A stretch of DNA of 64,000 nt from CAVSRC01 sp963798195 (GCA_963798195.1 CAWCSF010000010.1:248001-312000); one strand, 5' to 3'. Positions 51,529 to 60,798 are shown, counted from the first letter of the stretch. The notes: generated by a model from the sequence alone, not told the origin. Translations and numbers: made by a program.

Positions 51529-53712
51529 ATGCCTGATCTTCTGCTCGAACTGTTTTCCGAGGAAATCCCGGCCCGCATGCAGCGGCGGGCCGCGGAGGAT
51601 TTGCAGAAGCTCGTCACCGGGGCGCTGGTTGACGCAGGTTTGGTCTACGAAGGGGCGAAAGCCTTCGCCACGCCACGGCGGCTTGCCCTGACGGTCCACG
51701 GTTTGCCCGCCCGCTCGCCCGACCAGAGGGAAGAGCGCAAGGGACCGCGCGTTGGCGCGCCCGAGCGTGCGGTAGAAGGCTTTCTTAAAAGCGCCGGTCT
51801 CTCCTCCGTCGATGAAGCGACAATTCAGCAGGACCAGAAGGGCGATTTCTACGTCGCCGTGATCGAGAAGCCCGGTCGTCCAGCTCAGGATGTCATCGCC
51901 GCGATATTGCCGCTCGTCATTCGTTCTTTCCCCTGGCCGAAGTCCATGCGCTGGGGACAAAGGTCCGCCGAGCCCGGCAGCCTGACATGGGTGCGGCCGC
52001 TGCACTCGATCCTCTGCGTCTTCGGTCCCGAAACCGAGGAAACCGAGGTGGTCGATTTCGAGGTCGGCGACATTCGCTCCGGCAACGTCACCTACGGCCA
52101 TCGCTTCATGGCGCCCGATCCCATCGTCGTGCGCCGTTTCGACGACTACATGCCGAAGCTGGAGGCAGCGAAGGTCGTGCTCGATGCCGACAGGCGAAAG
52201 CAGCAGATCGCGGCCGATGCGCGTGACCGCGCGCTTGCCCTCGGCCTCGAGGTCGTCGAGGACGATGCGCTGCTGGAGGAAGTGGCCGGACTGGTTGAGT
52301 GGCCGGTCGTGCTGGTGGGTACGTTCGACGAGAGTTTCCTGGAGATTCCGCCGGAGGTGATCCGCACCACCATCCGTGCCAACCAGAAGTGCTTCGTGCT
52401 GAATCGCGCGGCCGCGACCCGCGACAATCCGATAGCCCGGCGCGTCGAATCCTCGCGCACGCGTCTCGCCAACCGTTTCATTCTGACCGCGAACATCGAA
52501 GCGCCCGATGGCGGCAAGACGATCGTCGCCGGTAACGAGCGCGTCATTCGCGCGCGGCTGGCGGATGCGCGCTATTTCTGGGACACGGACCTCAAGACGA
52601 AGCTGGCAGATCGGCTGCCGCGTCTTGATGCGATCGTCTTCCACGAGAAGCTGGGAACGCAGGGCGAGCGGGTGAAACGGCTTCGCCGGCTTGCCCGCGA
52701 AATTGCCCCCTTCGTTCCGACCGATCCGAACCTGGCCGATCGCGCCGCGATGCTCGCAAAGGCCGATTTGGTGACGGAGATGGTCGGCGAGTTTCCCGAG
52801 CTTCAAGGGCTGATGGGGCGGTATTACGCCGCCGCTGCGGGCGAACCCGCCTCTGTCGCGACGGCGATCGAGGATCATTATCGCCCGGTCGGGCCGAACG
52901 ATCGCGTTCCCACGGACCCCGTGGCGATTACCGTGGCGCTGGCCGACAAGCTCGACACGCTGGTGGGCTTCTGGGCGATCGACGAAAAGCCGACCGGCTC
53001 TAAGGATCCGTACGCGCTGCGTCGGGCTGCTTTGGGTGCGATCCGCATCATCCTGCAGCATGGCATCCGGCTGCGCCTGCTCCAGCTTTTCGCCAGGCAG
53101 GCCGAACTGATTGGTGCTTCAATCCGATCCGCCGCGACGGCGAGCGGCAAGCCGGCCGACAACTTCTTCGTTCGCGATGAGGTCTTCACCGATCTTCTCG
53201 CGTTCATCGCGGATCGGCTGAAGGTGCAACTCCGCGAGCAAGGTGCCCGCCACGATCTGGTCGACGCTGTGTTTGCCCTCGGCAACCAGGACGACGTGGT
53301 CACGATCATGCGCTGCATCGAGGCGTTGGCATCGTTCCTCGATAGCGAGGACGGCGCCAACCTGATGGCCGGATACCGCCGCGCTGCCAATATTCTCCGT
53401 GACGAGGAGAAGAAGTCTGGCCAAAGCTTCAGCGGTCCGGTCGATCCGCGTTTGGTCGCGCTGCCGCAGGAGAAGGCGCTGTTCGAGGCGGTTGGCGCCG
53501 CGGCCGGCGAGACGAAGGCGGCCATCGAGATCGAGGATTTTCAGTCGGCCATGACTGCGCTGGCGAAGTTGCGCGGTCCGGTGGACGCCTTCTTCGACAA
53601 GGTCATGGTCAATACCAAGGAAGAGAAACTGCGCATCAATCGCCTTCGCCTCCTCGACAAGCTGCGCGCAGCGATGATGACCGTGGCCGATTTCTCCAAG
53701 GTTGGCGGTTAG
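51529..53712 (+). CDS. glyS: Glycine--tRNA ligase beta subunit
   Basis: This 727-residue beta subunit binds tRNA(Gly). It begins with PDLLLELFSEEIPARMQ, the standard start, and includes the segments RFILTANIEA and the C-terminal FFDKVMVNTKEEKLRINRLRLL anticodon-binding end. The length is normal. It follows the membrane glycosyltransferase and ends shortly before a hairpin. The neighbours suggest it is expressed from the glyQ promoter or its own. Confidence 0.96.
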   Translation: MPDLLLELFSEEIPARMQRRAAEDLQKLVTGALVDAGLVYEGAKAFATPRRLALTVHGLPARSPDQREERKGPRVGAPERAVEGFLKSAGLSSVDEATIQQDQKGDFYVAVIEKPGRPAQDVIAAILPLVIRSFPWPKSMRWGQRSAEPGSLTWVRPLHSILCVFGPETEETEVVDFEVGDIRSGNVTYGHRFMAPDPIVVRRFDDYMPKLEAAKVVLDADRRKQQIAADARDRALALGLEVVEDDALLEEVAGLVEWPVVLVGTFDESFLEIPPEVIRTTIRANQKCFVLNRAAATRDNPIARRVESSRTRLANRFILTANIEAPDGGKTIVAGNERVIRARLADARYFWDTDLKTKLADRLPRLDAIVFHEKLGTQGERVKRLRRLAREIAPFVPTDPNLADRAAMLAKADLVTEMVGEFPELQGLMGRYYAAAAGEPASVATAIEDHYRPVGPNDRVPTDPVAITVALADKLDTLVGFWAIDEKPTGSKDPYALRRAALGAIRIILQHGIRLRLLQLFARQAELIGASIRSAATASGKPADNFFVRDEVFTDLLAFIADRLKVQLREQGARHDLVDAVFALGNQDDVVTIMRCIEALASFLDSEDGANLMAGYRRAANILRDEEKKSGQSFSGPVDPRLVALPQEKALFEAVGAAAGETKAAIEIEDFQSAMTALAKLRGPVDAFFDKVMVNTKEEKLRINRLRLLDKLRAAMMTVADFSKVGG

Positions 53713-53717
53713 GCCTC

Positions 53718-53750
53718 AAAAAATCGCCGCCGCTCGTGGAAGCGGCGGCG
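53718..53750 (-). terminator. Rho-independent terminator of the PRC-barrel gene
   Basis: CGCCGCCGCT (53725-53734) pairs with AGCGGCGGCG (53741-53750) over 10 bp with a 6-base loop. On the minus strand the stem is followed by a T-run (A6 on plus at 53718-53723). It is a textbook intrinsic terminator for the minus-strand PRC gene. The hairpin also sits 13 bases after the glyS stop, where it has no T-run. Confidence 0.75.
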
Positions 53751-53774
53751 GCAATCGGCCGAAAACTCTGAAAT

Positions 53775-54176
53775 TTACAGCCAATAAGGTGGGACGCCGT
53801 AATAGTCGAAAATCCGAAGATCGCGATTACGGTCAGGTCGCGTCCAGTCGTCGCGGTTGCCGTATTTCGGCGCGTCCTTCAACTGGCTGTCCGGCACGTT
53901 GACTTCGTACCCACCGAGGTCCGGATTGTAGGTGAGCACCTGCCACGGCAACGGATATGACTCTTCGCCCATGCCGAGGAAGCCGCCGAAGTTCATGACG
54001 GCGTAGGCTGTCTGACCGCTCTTCTTGTCGATCATGATGCGTTCGATGTGGCCAATCTTGTCGCCATCGGAACGGTAGACGTTCGTTCCCTCGACTTTGT
54101 CGCTCGCGATCAGTTCGCCGGTCTCGCGAACGTTCGGGTTCGCATTTGCGGCGGTTGTCCTGGTTGCTGTAGTCAC
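53775..54176 (-). CDS. PRC-barrel domain protein
   Basis: This 133-residue protein has a PRC-barrel at about 25-95: GELIASDKVEGTNVYRSDGD, IGHIERIMIDKKSGQTAYAVM, and FLGMGEESYPLPWQVL. The C-terminal tail is charged and aromatic. Such proteins are common stress-related genes in Rhizobiales with no defined activity. The GTG at 54176 has GAGGAG 8 bases upstream; a GTG at 54206 would place that box inside the gene. It is divergent from the DUF3096 gene. Confidence 0.85.
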   Translation of the reverse strand: MTTATRTTAANANPNVRETGELIASDKVEGTNVYRSDGDKIGHIERIMIDKKSGQTAYAVMNFGGFLGMGEESYPLPWQVLTYNPDLGGYEVNVPDSQLKDAPKYGNRDDWTRPDRNRDLRIFDYYGVPPYWL

Positions 54177-54331
54177 GGCTGGTACTCCTCGTTCATGCCC
54201 TGACACACAACGTTTGCAGGCGGTCGCCGGTTCCCGGGAATCGCGTCGAGGATTTGGTTCATAGTAGCGGCTGCGGGCGAATCACAACGGGCATGGGCGT
54301 CCCCCCGCGCGCCTGCACAGGAGGATATGTC

Positions 54332-54475
54332 ATGATTGTTTCGATCCAGCCGTTGGTAGCGCTCATCGCGGGCATCCTTATTCTGGTCGTGCCGCGACTG
54401 CTCAACTACATCGTTGCGATCTACCTGATTCTGATCGGACTGTTCGGCCTGTTTCCGAATCTCGCGCCGGGCTAG
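54332..54475 (+). CDS. DUF3096 small membrane protein
   Basis: This 47-residue protein is almost wholly hydrophobic, with two helices: SIQPLVALIAGILILVVPRL and then YIVAIYLILIGLFGLF. It is a DUF3096 member. The AGGAGG box before ATG 54332 is strong. Function is unknown; the family often occurs next to PRC-barrel genes, and the two divergent genes here may be co-regulated. Confidence 0.85.
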   Translation: MIVSIQPLVALIAGILILVVPRLLNYIVAIYLILIGLFGLFPNLAPG

Positions 54476-54484
54476 TTCGCACAG

Positions 54485-55477
54485 TCACCCGATAGAAACG
54501 ACGATCCGGCCGCGTACCTTGCCGCCCACGATATCGCGGGCGGCAGGGATGATGTCGTCGAAGCCGATGGTCGTCGTCATGGCGGCCAGCTTTTTGCGGT
54601 CAAGGTCGCGCGCCAGGCGCTCCCACGCTGCGATACGAACCGCCTTGGGCGCGGTAACCGAGTTGATGCCGAGCAGCGACACGCCGCGCAGGATGAACGG
54701 CGCAACCGATGTGCTGAGATCCATGCCGGCCGCGTTACCGCAGGCGGCGACGCCGCCTTCCGCCATGGTCATCGACAGCACGTTTGCGAGGATGTTCGCG
54801 CCGACAGAGTCGATACCGCCGGTCCAGCGCTCTTTCGCCAGCATCTTCGGCGGACCAGTTAGTTCGTCGCGTGGGATGATCTCGCTGGCGCCGAGGCCTT
54901 TCAGATAGTCGGCTTCTTCCGCACGGCCAGTCACGGCGTGCACCGTGAAACCGTTGGCGGAAAGCAGCGCCACGGCTGTTGAGCCGACACCACCCGCGGC
55001 GCCGGTCACCACCACTGGGCCGCGGTCCGGGTTGACCCCATGCTTCTCCAGCGCGAGCAGGGCCAGCATCGCGGTATAGCCTGCCGTACCAATAGCCATC
55101 GCCTCGGCGCCCGACATACCCGCGGGCAGGGGGATGAGCCAGTCGCCCTTCACCCGCGCCATCTGGCTATAGCCGCCGTGGTGCACCTCGCCGACGCCCC
55201 AGCCGTTGAGCACGACCTTGTCGCCCGGCTTGATGCCGTCGTGGGATGAGGCGGTCACCGTGCCGGCGAAATCGATGCCGGGGATCAGGGGAAAGCGCCG
55301 TACCACCGGCAGCTTGCCGGTGATCGCGAGGCCATCCTTGTAGTTGACGGTGGAATGCTCGACGTGCACGTCGACGTCGCCCGGCATCAGATCGTCCAGA
55401 CCGAAATCGGCGACGGCTGTTGATTGCGCTTTTGTCGTTTCGTCGCGGCTGACCAGCAGCGCCTTGAAGCGTTCCAC
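54485..55477 (-). CDS. acuI: AcuI/YhdH family NADPH-dependent quinone/acryloyl-CoA reductase
   Basis: This 330-residue member of the MDR superfamily, zinc-independent YhdH/AcuI group, typically reduces acryloyl-CoA to propionyl-CoA. Features are STVNYKDGLAITGK, PLIPGIDFAGTV, the nucleotide-binding loop VTGAAGGVGSTAVALL and HAVTGRAEEADYLKGLGA. The GTG start at 55477 follows an AAGGAG box. A close relative with a quinone substrate is possible. The MFS transporter gene upstream points the same way, 82 bases apart. Confidence 0.85.
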   Translation of the reverse strand: MERFKALLVSRDETTKAQSTAVADFGLDDLMPGDVDVHVEHSTVNYKDGLAITGKLPVVRRFPLIPGIDFAGTVTASSHDGIKPGDKVVLNGWGVGEVHHGGYSQMARVKGDWLIPLPAGMSGAEAMAIGTAGYTAMLALLALEKHGVNPDRGPVVVTGAAGGVGSTAVALLSANGFTVHAVTGRAEEADYLKGLGASEIIPRDELTGPPKMLAKERWTGGIDSVGANILANVLSMTMAEGGVAACGNAAGMDLSTSVAPFILRGVSLLGINSVTAPKAVRIAAWERLARDLDRKKLAAMTTTIGFDDIIPAARDIVGGKVRGRIVVSIG

Positions 55478-55559
55478 GTGCAGGCTCCTTTATCTCAAGG
55501 TGCCGCACCATAGGCGACGGCCGGCCGCGAGGCAGCCCCCGAAATGACCTCAGGTACCC

Positions 55560-56789
55560 TCAGGCGACGGCTGGCCGCGCAACCAGCTTTTCGACGATCG
55601 GCATGTGGACGACAGCCGCGAAAATGCCGAGCGCCACCGAAAGCCACCAGACGATGTTGTACGACCCGGTCTTGTCGTAGAGGAAGCCGCCGAGCCAGAC
55701 GCCCAGGAACGAGCCGACCTGATGGGAGAGGAAGACGAAGCCGAACAGCGTCGCGACGTAGCGCGTGCCGAACATGACGATGACGAGCTGCTGCGTGGGC
55801 GGCACCGTCGATAGCCACAGGACGCCCATCAGCACGGAGAAGACGATCACCGTGACCGGGCTTGGCGGAATCAGGACGAAACCGGTGATGACGGCCGAGC
55901 GGGCGAGATAGAGCACGGCCAGGATCCAGCGGCGCGGCATGCGGCCGGACAGGATGCCGGTGCTGATCGACCCGATGATGTTGAACAGACCGATGAGCGC
56001 GAGCGCGACGCCGCCATAGGCGGCGAGGCCGATATCCGACAGATACGGCGGCAGATGGACGATGATGAAGGCCACCTGGAAGCCGCATACGAAAAAGCCG
56101 GCGACCAGCAGCCGGTACGAGCCGTGGCCGAAAGCCTCGCGGAGCGCATTGACGATCGTCTGGTCGAGCTGGCCCAGCGCGACCGGCGCCGCTTTCGGTT
56201 TGCCGCGCACGACGTAGGTCAGGATCGGCACCACCATGATGATCGCCGCCATGATGACGAGCGCGGTCTGCCATCCGTACGAAACGATGAATGCCTGGCC
56301 GAGCGGCGCGAAGATGAACTGGCCGACGGACGCTGCTGCGGTACCCAGCCCGTAAGCGAGCGGTCGCATGTCTTCGGGCAGCAGCCGTGAGAACGATGCC
56401 ATGACCAGCAGAAAGGCCGATCCGGCGATGCCGAGACCAATGACGACGCCCGCGGTGAGTTGCAGCGTGACCGGGCTGCTGGTGCGCGACATCAGCACGA
56501 GGCCGAGCGCATAGAGGAGGGTGCCGGCGGTGAGGACACGCGCCGTGCCGTAACGGTCGGCCAACATGCCGACGAAGGGCTGGCCGATGCCCCAGGCGAG
56601 ATTCTGGATTGCGATCGCGAGTGCGAAGACCTCGCGCCCCCAGCCATACTCGGTGGTGATCGGCGTCAGGAAGAATCCCATCGTCGTGCGCGGACCGGCA
56701 CCGAGGATGGCGATCAGGCAGCCGATGCCGATCACGAGTGGGGCCGATTGCAGGAACGGATGCGCCGCCGGGCGCTTTTCTGTTGTCAT
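55560..56789 (-). CDS. Major facilitator superfamily transporter
   Basis: This 409-residue inner membrane protein has twelve predicted helices. The cytoplasmic loop 2-3 carries QPFVGMLADRYGTARV, the MFS signature, and the matching loop in the second half has SGRMPRRWIL. A GYGLGTAA-like segment lies in helix 5. The substrate cannot be assigned; a monocarboxylate or sugar acid is possible. The divergent 232-base region to nadA contains the nad operator. Confidence 0.85.
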   Translation of the reverse strand: MTTEKRPAAHPFLQSAPLVIGIGCLIAILGAGPRTTMGFFLTPITTEYGWGREVFALAIAIQNLAWGIGQPFVGMLADRYGTARVLTAGTLLYALGLVLMSRTSSPVTLQLTAGVVIGLGIAGSAFLLVMASFSRLLPEDMRPLAYGLGTAAASVGQFIFAPLGQAFIVSYGWQTALVIMAAIIMVVPILTYVVRGKPKAAPVALGQLDQTIVNALREAFGHGSYRLLVAGFFVCGFQVAFIIVHLPPYLSDIGLAAYGGVALALIGLFNIIGSISTGILSGRMPRRWILAVLYLARSAVITGFVLIPPSPVTVIVFSVLMGVLWLSTVPPTQQLVIVMFGTRYVATLFGFVFLSHQVGSFLGVWLGGFLYDKTGSYNIVWWLSVALGIFAAVVHMPIVEKLVARPAVA

Positions 56790-56981
56790 TGGGGACGCTC
56801 CTGCGTCGCCGGCAGGCGGCGCGCTCTGCGCAATCTACCGTTCCGCCTCGGCCGGGAGTAATGAATTGTGCCGATGATTGGCATGCGCAACTCTGATGGT
56901 TGGCCGCATTGGTATTTTGCTCGGACCGTGCTTATATCATCGCTTGAGACCGGCCTCGGCCGGCTGTTTTATTGTCCTAAA

Positions 56982-57000
56982 TATGCTCAAATTGAGCATA
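56982..57000. promoter_or_regulatory. Palindromic operator upstream of nadABC (NadQ-like site)
   Basis: TATGCTCAA and TTGAGCATA form a perfect 9-bp inverted repeat around a single A. It lies 22 bases before the nadA start and overlaps a possible promoter (TTGTCC at 56972-56977, CATAAT at 56997-57002, spacing 19 and therefore weak). The alphaproteobacterial NAD regulator NadQ is known to control nadABC; I infer that this is its site from position and symmetry, not from a checked motif. Confidence 0.6.
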
Positions 57001-57021
57001 ATAGAGGATAGGTGCAGGACG

Positions 57022-58095
57022 ATGGCAATGGCAACCCAGACCGCAGCCGAAGCCGGTCGCCGCGCAAAAGCGGCGGTGAACCGCGAGCCGCTGCCCATGC
57101 CGTCCCTCGAATACACGGACGAGGTGGCCAGGGAGACCGAACACCTCTACGAGCGTGTAAAGGATGTGATCCCGGCCATCGAGTGGCCGGTCTTGGCGCC
57201 CTACGTCAAGGCGATCAACGACCTGAAGAAGGTCCGCAATGCCGTCATCCTGGCGCACAACTACCAGACGCCGGAGATTTTCCACTGCGTCGCCGACATC
57301 AAGGGCAACTCCTTGCAACTCGCTATCGCCGCGACGAAGACCGACGCGGACGTGATCGTCCAGTGCGGCGTGCACTTCATGGCCGAAACCTCGAAGCTGC
57401 TCAATCCGGACAAGACGGTGCTCATCCCGGATCGCCGCGCAGGGTGCTCGCTTGCGGCCTCAATCACGGGCGCCGACGTGCGCCTGCTCCGCGATCGCTA
57501 CCCCGGCGTGCCGGTCGTGACCTACGTCAACACGTCCGCTGACGTGAAAGCGGAGAGCGACATCTGCTGCACGTCGTCCAACGCCGTGCAGGTGGTCGAG
57601 AGCCTGGGCACCGACCGTGTCATCTTCCTGCCGGACCAGTACCTGGCGAAATGGGTGGCGTCGCAGACCGAAGTGAAGATCATCGCCTGGACCGGCGCAT
57701 GCGAGGTCCATGAGCGCTTCACCGGCGCGGAACTCCGCGAATACCGCGAAGCCAACCCGGGCATCCAGATCCTGGCGCACCCCGAGTGCCCGCAGGATGT
57801 CATCGCCGAAGCGGACTACACCGGCTCGACTGCCAAGATGACCAACTGGGTACTGGAGAAGCGGCCGGCGCGCGTGCTGCTCGTCACCGAGTGCTCGATG
57901 GCGTCGAACATCGCGGCGGAGGCGCCCGACATCGATTTTATCAAGCCGTGCAACCTGTGCCCTCACATGAAGCGGATCACTCTGCCGAAGATCCTCGACA
58001 GCCTGCTCAACATGCACGACGAGGTCACCGTGGACCCAATGGTGGCGGCCAAGGCCCGCCGCGCCGTCGAGCGCATGGTCAACCTGAAGAGCTAG
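57022..58095 (+). CDS. nadA: Quinolinate synthase A
   Basis: It condenses iminoaspartate with dihydroxyacetone phosphate to quinolinate, using a [4Fe-4S] cluster. The protein has 357 residues. The three cluster cysteines fall at C115 (QCGVHFM), C227 (TGACEVHERF) and C313 (CNLCPHMK). The segment AHNYQTPEIFHCVADIKGNS is the family N-terminal block. ATG 57022 is chosen; ATG 57028 is also possible. It leads nadA-nadB-nadC and is preceded by a palindromic operator. Confidence 0.96.
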   Translation: MAMATQTAAEAGRRAKAAVNREPLPMPSLEYTDEVARETEHLYERVKDVIPAIEWPVLAPYVKAINDLKKVRNAVILAHNYQTPEIFHCVADIKGNSLQLAIAATKTDADVIVQCGVHFMAETSKLLNPDKTVLIPDRRAGCSLAASITGADVRLLRDRYPGVPVVTYVNTSADVKAESDICCTSSNAVQVVESLGTDRVIFLPDQYLAKWVASQTEVKIIAWTGACEVHERFTGAELREYREANPGIQILAHPECPQDVIAEADYTGSTAKMTNWVLEKRPARVLLVTECSMASNIAAEAPDIDFIKPCNLCPHMKRITLPKILDSLLNMHDEVTVDPMVAAKARRAVERMVNLKS

Positions 58096-58103
58096 TCGCG
58101 CTG

Positions 58104-58126
58104 CACGGGTTCCCTGGGAGCCCGTG
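58104..58126 (+). other. Hairpin in the nadA-nadB intergenic space
   Basis: CACGGG (58104-58109) pairs with CCCGTG (58121-58126), and further pairs (one a G-T wobble) continue the stem to about 10 bp with a 3-base loop. No T-run follows. It may protect or process the nadA end of the transcript. The fold is seen directly; the role is inferred. Confidence 0.4.
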
Positions 58127-58148
58127 TCAGCCTAACCGGACGCCTGCG

Positions 58149-59738
58149 ATGCCAGATGGAACGGCCTCAGCGCCGACGCGTCCGCTGACCGATGACGTCG
58201 TTATCGTCGGTGGCGGGCTGGGTGGCTTGTTCACCGCGCTTCGCCTGGCACCGCGTCCGGTGACCGTGCTCTCCGCCGCGCCGATAGGTGAGGGGGCCTC
58301 CTCCGCATGGGCGCAAGGCGGCATCGCTGCCGCCATGGCCGAAGGCGATTCCGTCGAGAAGCATCTTGCCGATACCATCGCCGCCGGCGACGGCATCGTC
58401 GACGAGAAGATGGCGCGGCTGATGATCTCAGACGCGCCGCATCGCATCTTCGACCTCCTTGAATTCGGCGTTCCGTTTGACCGCGACCTCGCCGGACATC
58501 TCGCGATGTCGCGCGAGGCGGCACACTCGGAGCGACGTGTGGTGCACGTCAGCGGCGACATGGCCGGCGCCGCGATCATGGCGGCGCTCGTCGCTGCCGT
58601 CCGCAAGACGCCCTCCATCCACCTCGTTGAAGGCTACGTCGCCGAACGGCTGACGACGCGGGGCAAGCGGGTCACCGGCATCGTCGCCCGCCCGCGCGAC
58701 GGCGGGCCGGCGCTGCGCTTTCCGGCGCGTGCCATCGTGCTTGCCTCCGGCGGCATCGGCCATCTCTACGCCGTCACCACCAACCCGGCCGAAGCCGAGG
58801 GCGGTGGTTTGGCGATGGCGGCGCGGGCAGGCGCGGTGATTGCCGACGCCGAATTCGTCCAGTTTCACCCGACTGTGCTCGACGTCGGCCGCGATCCGGC
58901 GCCGCTGGCCACCGAGGCGCTGCGCGGCGAGGGCGCCAAGCTCATCAATAAGGCCGGAGAGCGCTTCATGCTCGCCGTGCATCCACAAGCCGAACTTGCG
59001 CCGCGCGACATCGTCGCCCGCGCCGTTCACGTCGAGATCCAGGCCGGCCGTGGCGCCTTCCTCGATTGCCGAGAGGCCATCGGCGACAAATTCGCCGAGC
59101 ACTTCCCGACCGTCTACGGTTATTGCCGCGAAGCCGGAATAGACCCCATCAAGGAACCGATCCCGATCGCGCCCGCCGAGCACTACCACATGGGCGGCGT
59201 CCTGACCGACGGCGCCGGCCGTTCGACCGTGGATGGACTCTGGGCTTGTGGCGAATGCACCTCTACCGGCGCGCACGGCGCCAACCGGCTTGCGTCGAAC
59301 TCCTTGCTTGAGGCGGTCGCGTTCGCCGCGCGGGTCGCCGCCGACATTGGCGATCATCTGCCGCAACCCCTGCGGCGTGAAGCGGTGGACGTCTCGGGAG
59401 ACGGAGGGAATGCGGTCGACACCGCCCTCGTGAAACAGCTTCGCGAGACCATGAGCCGCGGCGTCGGCGTTGTGCGCGATCGCGCCGGCTTGATCGAAGC
59501 CCTCGCGACCATCGATGAACTCGCCGGGAAGTCCCAATCCGAGCGCATGACCAACATGCTGACGTCGGCACGCATGATCGCGGCTGCCGCGCTGGCCCGT
59601 ACCGAGAGTCGCGGCGGCCACTACCGTTCGGACTACCCGGACCACGGGGCAGAATGGCAGCACCGCACCTTCATGACGCTCGCCGAGGCGATGCGCATCA
59701 GCGAGCAGGCCAGGGTAGGGATGGTGGTTTCGGCATGA
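58149..59738 (+). CDS. nadB: L-aspartate oxidase
   Basis: This FAD enzyme oxidises aspartate to iminoaspartate for NadA. It has 529 residues. The FAD-binding start is VVIVGGGLGGLFTALRLA, followed by GASSAWAQGGIAAA, typical of NadB. QFHPTVLDV and EHYHMGGVLTD carry the substrate-binding residues. ATG 58149 is used; the longer in-frame extension runs into nadA. The stop overlaps nadC as ATGA. Confidence 0.96.
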   Translation: MPDGTASAPTRPLTDDVVIVGGGLGGLFTALRLAPRPVTVLSAAPIGEGASSAWAQGGIAAAMAEGDSVEKHLADTIAAGDGIVDEKMARLMISDAPHRIFDLLEFGVPFDRDLAGHLAMSREAAHSERRVVHVSGDMAGAAIMAALVAAVRKTPSIHLVEGYVAERLTTRGKRVTGIVARPRDGGPALRFPARAIVLASGGIGHLYAVTTNPAEAEGGGLAMAARAGAVIADAEFVQFHPTVLDVGRDPAPLATEALRGEGAKLINKAGERFMLAVHPQAELAPRDIVARAVHVEIQAGRGAFLDCREAIGDKFAEHFPTVYGYCREAGIDPIKEPIPIAPAEHYHMGGVLTDGAGRSTVDGLWACGECTSTGAHGANRLASNSLLEAVAFAARVAADIGDHLPQPLRREAVDVSGDGGNAVDTALVKQLRETMSRGVGVVRDRAGLIEALATIDELAGKSQSERMTNMLTSARMIAAAALARTESRGGHYRSDYPDHGAEWQHRTFMTLAEAMRISEQARVGMVVSA

Positions 59739-60616
59739 GTGATCTTTCACCCCTCTCGACGTTGCTCGTCTCCGATGCCGTCCGCGCCGCGCTGAAAGAG
59801 GATCTTGGCCGGGCAGGGGACATCACATCGGCAGCCACCATTCCGCGGGACGCCACCGCCACCGCCGACCTTGTCGCTCGGAAGCCCGGTGTAATCGCCG
59901 GTCTCGATCTCGCCGCCGCCGCCTTTCGTGAGATCGACCCGGCGGTCAGCTTTGTCGCCAGAGCTGCCGATGGCGACGTCGTCAAGGCGGGCGCGATCAT
60001 CGCGAGAGTCTCCGGCCCGGCCCGCGCCGTACTCTCTGCCGAGCGTGTTGCGCTCAACTACCTCTGCCATCTCTCGGGGGTCGCGACCGCGACGGCTGCG
60101 CTGGTCGACCGGGTGAAGCACACCCGCGCGCGCATTTGCGATACCCGCAAGACAACGCCTGGCCTGCGCACGTTCGAGAAGTACGCGGTGCGTTGCGGCG
60201 GCGGCATGAACCATCGTTTAGGCCTCGATGATGCGATTCTGATCAAGGACAACCACATCGCCGTCGCTGGCGGTGTTGTTGCCGCCATTCGTGGCGCGCG
60301 CGCCGCGGCGGGGCATCTGGTCAAGGTCGAGATTGAAGTCGACAACCTCGATCAACTGGTCGAGGCGATGGTGGAAATGCCGGATGCCGTCCTGCTCGAC
60401 AACATGAAACCGGCGACGATTCGCGAGGCGGTCCAACTGGTGGCCGGCCGCGCAATCACCGAAGCGTCAGGCAATGTAACTCTGGAAACCGTTCGGGAAA
60501 TCGCCGAGACCGGCGTGGACATGATCTCGTCGGGCTGGATAACGCACTCCGCGCCCATTCTCGATCTCGGGCTGGACGTGGTCGTGAGGCCGCGTCAGGC
60601 GAAGAAGACCAGATAG
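59735..60616 (+). CDS. nadC: Quinolinate phosphoribosyltransferase (decarboxylating)
   Basis: It turns quinolinate and PRPP into nicotinate mononucleotide, the third step of de novo NAD synthesis. It has 293 residues. The core blocks are ERVALNYLCHLSGVATAT, ICDTRKTTPGLR, EKYAVRCGGGMNHRLGLDD and EIEVDNLDQ. The ATG overlaps the nadB stop. Its 3' end overlaps the opposing small membrane gene by 22 bases. Confidence 0.96.
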   Translation: MSDLSPLSTLLVSDAVRAALKEDLGRAGDITSAATIPRDATATADLVARKPGVIAGLDLAAAAFREIDPAVSFVARAADGDVVKAGAIIARVSGPARAVLSAERVALNYLCHLSGVATATAALVDRVKHTRARICDTRKTTPGLRTFEKYAVRCGGGMNHRLGLDDAILIKDNHIAVAGGVVAAIRGARAAAGHLVKVEIEVDNLDQLVEAMVEMPDAVLLDNMKPATIREAVQLVAGRAITEASGNVTLETVREIAETGVDMISSGWITHSAPILDLGLDVVVRPRQAKKTR

Positions 60617-60798
60617 GCAAGCACCATCAGTACCACACAGCCAAGCGTGCTTATCGCGAGTACGGTGCGCACGTTGTGATGCGTCACCCCCTGCCGTGCC
60701 TCATTCGGCTCAAGCTCGACTGCGTCCGGCTGAATAGGCGGTTTGACCGGCGCTTCATCGGTGCGGTCGTCATAGTCTCTGGATCGAATATCGGCCAC
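60595..60798 (-). CDS. Small single-helix membrane protein
   Basis: This 67-residue protein has a polar N-terminus (RSRDYDDRTDEAPVKPP), the segment ARQGVTHHNVRTVLAIST and one C-terminal helix (about 46-66). The ARQG-x-T-x2-NVR pattern before a helix recurs in small Rhizobiales membrane proteins of unknown function. The last 22 bases overlap the end of nadC on the other strand. Supported by this pattern rather than by any named family. Confidence 0.6.
   Translation of the reverse strand: MADIRSRDYDDRTDEAPVKPPIQPDAVELEPNEARQGVTHHNVRTVLAISTLGCVVLMVLAYLVFFA

Noticed and set aside
51442..53061. 539-codon frame antisense to glyS
   Set aside because: Shadow of a well-conserved synthetase; no motif of its own.
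58428..59750. 440-codon frame antisense to nadB
   Set aside because: Shadow frame; nadB motifs are complete on the plus strand.
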